Source: Candidatus Saccharibacteria bacterium UBA6575 (lineage in GTDB: Bacteria > Patescibacteriota > Saccharimonadia > Saccharimonadales > Saccharimonadaceae). Taken from it: 7,966 bases of DNA. Shown here piece by piece: positions 6,657 to 7,966 of this stretch (position 1 is the stretch's first letter; each line of letters opens with the position of its first letter). The notes below the pieces were generated by a model. It had not been told where the DNA came from. It ran no database searches and saw only the letters and a list, made by a program, of their open reading frames with translations. The stretch is taken from assembly GCA_002434005.1 (NCBI GenBank), contig DJJF01000010.1:1-7966 (forward strand), given 5' to 3'. Made by a program: the position numbers and the translations under genes.

Positions 6657-7062
6657 GCGCGCGCATGTCAGGATAATTCCTGTGGACGTGCTCAGCGAGT
6701 GAACCAAGCCCAAACTGGCCGAGCTCGTCATGACCCAGCGACGCGACTTTTATCGCAAGCTCTTTTGTGAAGTGCTGAAATGGTTGTGCTAGTACCATAT
6801 CCGATGGAACGAGCATACCATTTCCCCCAGGGGATGTTTGAGTAACGAGAAAACTTTCGCTATCAATTTGGCCGTCATCTTCAACGGCAACGAACATGCC
6901 GAAGTCATTTGATCCAATACCACTGGCTCGATGAACAGATCGGAACGCGTCGATAGCAAGCAGCGTATGGACGTGGACTGGATTCTTGAGGCTCGGGTAG
7001 CGTACTTCTACTGTCCCGGCATCTTTTTCAATATAAAATACTCGATTAACGTCTGAGATCAT
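6649..7062 (-). CDS. Hypothetical protein, 137 residues, family not recognised
   Basis: I do not recognise this protein. It has no signal peptide, no transmembrane segment and no cysteine, so a soluble cytoplasmic protein is likely. The pattern suggests a mixed alpha/beta domain: strand-like stretches at the N-terminus (RVFYIEKDAGTVEVRYP) and middle (DFGMFVAVEDDG, ESFLVTQTSPGGNGMLVP), then helices to the end. No catalytic or nucleotide-binding motif is evident. Support for it being a real gene comes from context. It fills the space between two secure genes, starts 25 bases after the malic enzyme stop, has an extended -10 placed exactly for a leaderless ATG, and ends in the same 8-base tail-to-tail arrangement as the methyltransferase. 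It may be co-transcribed with the malic enzyme as well as from its own promoter. It is probably lineage-restricted. Confidence 0.75.
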   Translation of the reverse strand: MISDVNRVFYIEKDAGTVEVRYPSLKNPVHVHTLLAIDAFRSVHRASGIGSNDFGMFVAVEDDGQIDSESFLVTQTSPGGNGMLVPSDMVLAQPFQHFTKELAIKVASLGHDELGQFGLGSLAEHVHRNYPDMRALR

Positions 7063-7068
7063 TACTCA

Positions 7069-7077
7069 GTTATATCA
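7069..7077 (-). promoter_or_regulatory. Extended -10 of the 137-residue gene (leaderless promoter)
   Basis: Read on the minus strand, 7077 down to 7069 gives TGATATAAC, an extended -10 with five of six core matches. Taking 7074 as -12 puts +1 at 7062, the A of the ATG. It lies inside the 25-base gap after the malic enzyme stop. No Shine-Dalgarno lies before the start. Confidence 0.6.
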
Positions 7078-7087
7078 CGATCTTAGA

Positions 7088-7966
7088 CTAGATAATTACT
7101 TTGGCGATAGCTGGCACCAGACGCTCATCGAACACACTTGGAATAATCTCATCTGGCGAAGGATTTTCTACAAGCGAGGCGATGACTTCAGCGGCGGCAA
7201 TCTTATGCTGATCGGTAATCATACGCACCTTGTTATCAAGTGCTCCACGGAAGATACCCGGAAACGCAGTCGCGTTATTTACTTGGTTAGGGAAGTCGCT
7301 TCGACCGGTAGCCATGACAGCGACACCAGCAGCTTTGGCGATATCAGGCATGACTTCAGGCGTAGGATTCGCCATGGCGAATACAATTGGATCTTTTGCC
7401 ATAGTTTTGATGAGCTCTGGAGTGAGTAGTCCTGGTTGGCTGACACCGATGAATACGTCGGCTCCATTTAGGGCATCTGCTAAGTCGCCATCGACGGATC
7501 CGTCAACATGTTCAAGTAGCAGCTGCTTTGCTTCATTGAGGTCACCTCGTGAGTGCGAAAGAATGCCCTTAGAATCAACGGCGAGGATCTGGCCGACGCC
7601 GTACAGCTTGAGAAGTTTCGCGATCGCAGTACCTGCTGCACCTGCGCCAACAACAACGAACTTTGACTCTTTCAGGTCTCGGCCGGTAATCTTTGCGGCA
7701 TTGATAAGACCCGCCAGTGTAACGACGGCAGTACCATGCTGGTCATCATGAAAGACAGGAATAGGGAGCTCTTCTTTTAGACGGTCTTCGATTTCAAAAC
7801 AAAGGGGCGCTGCAATATCCTCGAGATTGATCGCACCAAAACTCGGTGCTATCGCCTTAACCGTCGCAACGATCTCATCGGCGGTATGGACATCTAAAAT
7901 AATCGGGATGCTATCGATACCGGCGAAGTGCTTAAACAATAGGCTTTTACCTTCCATAACCGGCAT
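7088..7966 (-). CDS. Malic enzyme (oxaloacetate-decarboxylating malate dehydrogenase), 5' end cut by the window
   Basis: This is the C-terminal 292 residues of a malic enzyme, which converts malate to pyruvate and CO2 with NAD or NADP reduction. Counting from the window edge, the PVMEGK motif (2-7) is typical of bacterial forms. The metal ligands are E49 and D50 in NLEDI plus D75 in FHDDQHGTA (72-80). The dinucleotide fold begins with VVVGAGAAGTAIA (104-116), and the substrate/cofactor region contains FAMANPTPEV and NNATAFPGIFRGAL. The Met at the edge is internal to the family motif, so the true start and roughly the first quarter, including the catalytic Tyr region, lie outside the window. 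The protein ends normally after about 290 visible residues with no fused phosphotransacetylase domain. Cofactor choice cannot be read safely. In a small fermentative genome it would supply pyruvate and reducing power. The 137-residue gene follows on the same strand after 25 bases. Confidence 0.95.
   Translation of the reverse strand: MPVMEGKSLLFKHFAGIDSIPIILDVHTADEIVATVKAIAPSFGAINLEDIAAPLCFEIEDRLKEELPIPVFHDDQHGTAVVTLAGLINAAKITGRDLKESKFVVVGAGAAGTAIAKLLKLYGVGQILAVDSKGILSHSRGDLNEAKQLLLEHVDGSVDGDLADALNGADVFIGVSQPGLLTPELIKTMAKDPIVFAMANPTPEVMPDIAKAAGVAVMATGRSDFPNQVNNATAFPGIFRGALDNKVRMITDQHKIAAAEVIASLVENPSPDEIIPSVFDERLVPAIAKVII

Noticed and set aside
6669..6682. Small perfect hairpin CAGGA-TAAT-TCCTG just after the pilB stop
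   Set aside because: The stem has only five pairs, there is no T-run on either strand, and it lies inside the 137-residue coding region. This is too weak to call a terminator.
7230..7751. 173-codon open frame on the plus strand
   Set aside because: It lies wholly antisense to the malic enzyme, whose family motifs are continuous. The translation is Ser/Pro/Ala-rich without a recognisable fold, typical of an antisense shadow.

Overview
The window looks like a compact bacterial chromosome segment of roughly balanced GC. It holds eight protein genes, all intergenic gaps are under 65 bases, and no mobile element, RNA gene or CRISPR was seen. The gene styles point to the Candidate Phyla Radiation (Patescibacteria), most likely a Saccharibacteria (TM7)-type genome. 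The clues are a DnaE with an intact PHP metal site, a GspE/PilB ATPase with no cysteines, a short TrmH-family methyltransferase, a malic enzyme, and promoters that sit almost on top of start codons. This placement is inference from gene style, not from a marker gene. All eight ORFs read through with the standard code, and their stops are TAA (6) or TAG (2).

Bases 4-784 (+) hold a tight cluster of three small membrane or envelope proteins: a DUF948/YtxG-like one-helix protein, a YtxH-family glycine-zipper protein and a DUF5665-like protein. A good Shine-Dalgarno and a one-base stop/start overlap join them. A 10-bp imperfect inverted repeat (806-830) follows, then dnaE (848-4498, +), the replicative DNA polymerase III alpha subunit. 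dnaE ends tail-to-tail, with an 8-base overlap, against a minus-strand SPOUT/TrmH-family RNA methyltransferase (4491-4973). A 63-base divergent promoter region (4974-5036) separates that gene from pilB/gspE (5037-6656, +), a type IV pilus or type II secretion assembly ATPase. pilB also ends in an 8-base tail-to-tail overlap, with an unrecognised 137-residue protein (6649-7062, -). Upstream of that gene on the same strand is the 3' part of a malic enzyme (7088-7966, -), cut by the window edge.

The genes do not form one pathway. They cover envelope stress or architecture, replication, RNA modification, surface pili or DNA uptake, and central carbon metabolism. The most striking pattern is regulatory. 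Each of the four genes with a visible 5' flank that heads its own transcript (dnaE, trmH-like, pilB, the 137-residue gene) has a -10 element whose predicted transcription start falls 0-2 bases before the ATG, and none has a Shine-Dalgarno. An internal operon gene (ytxH-like) has a perfect one. This suggests leaderless mRNAs for lead genes and SD-driven initiation inside operons. I found no clearly new multi-gene system.
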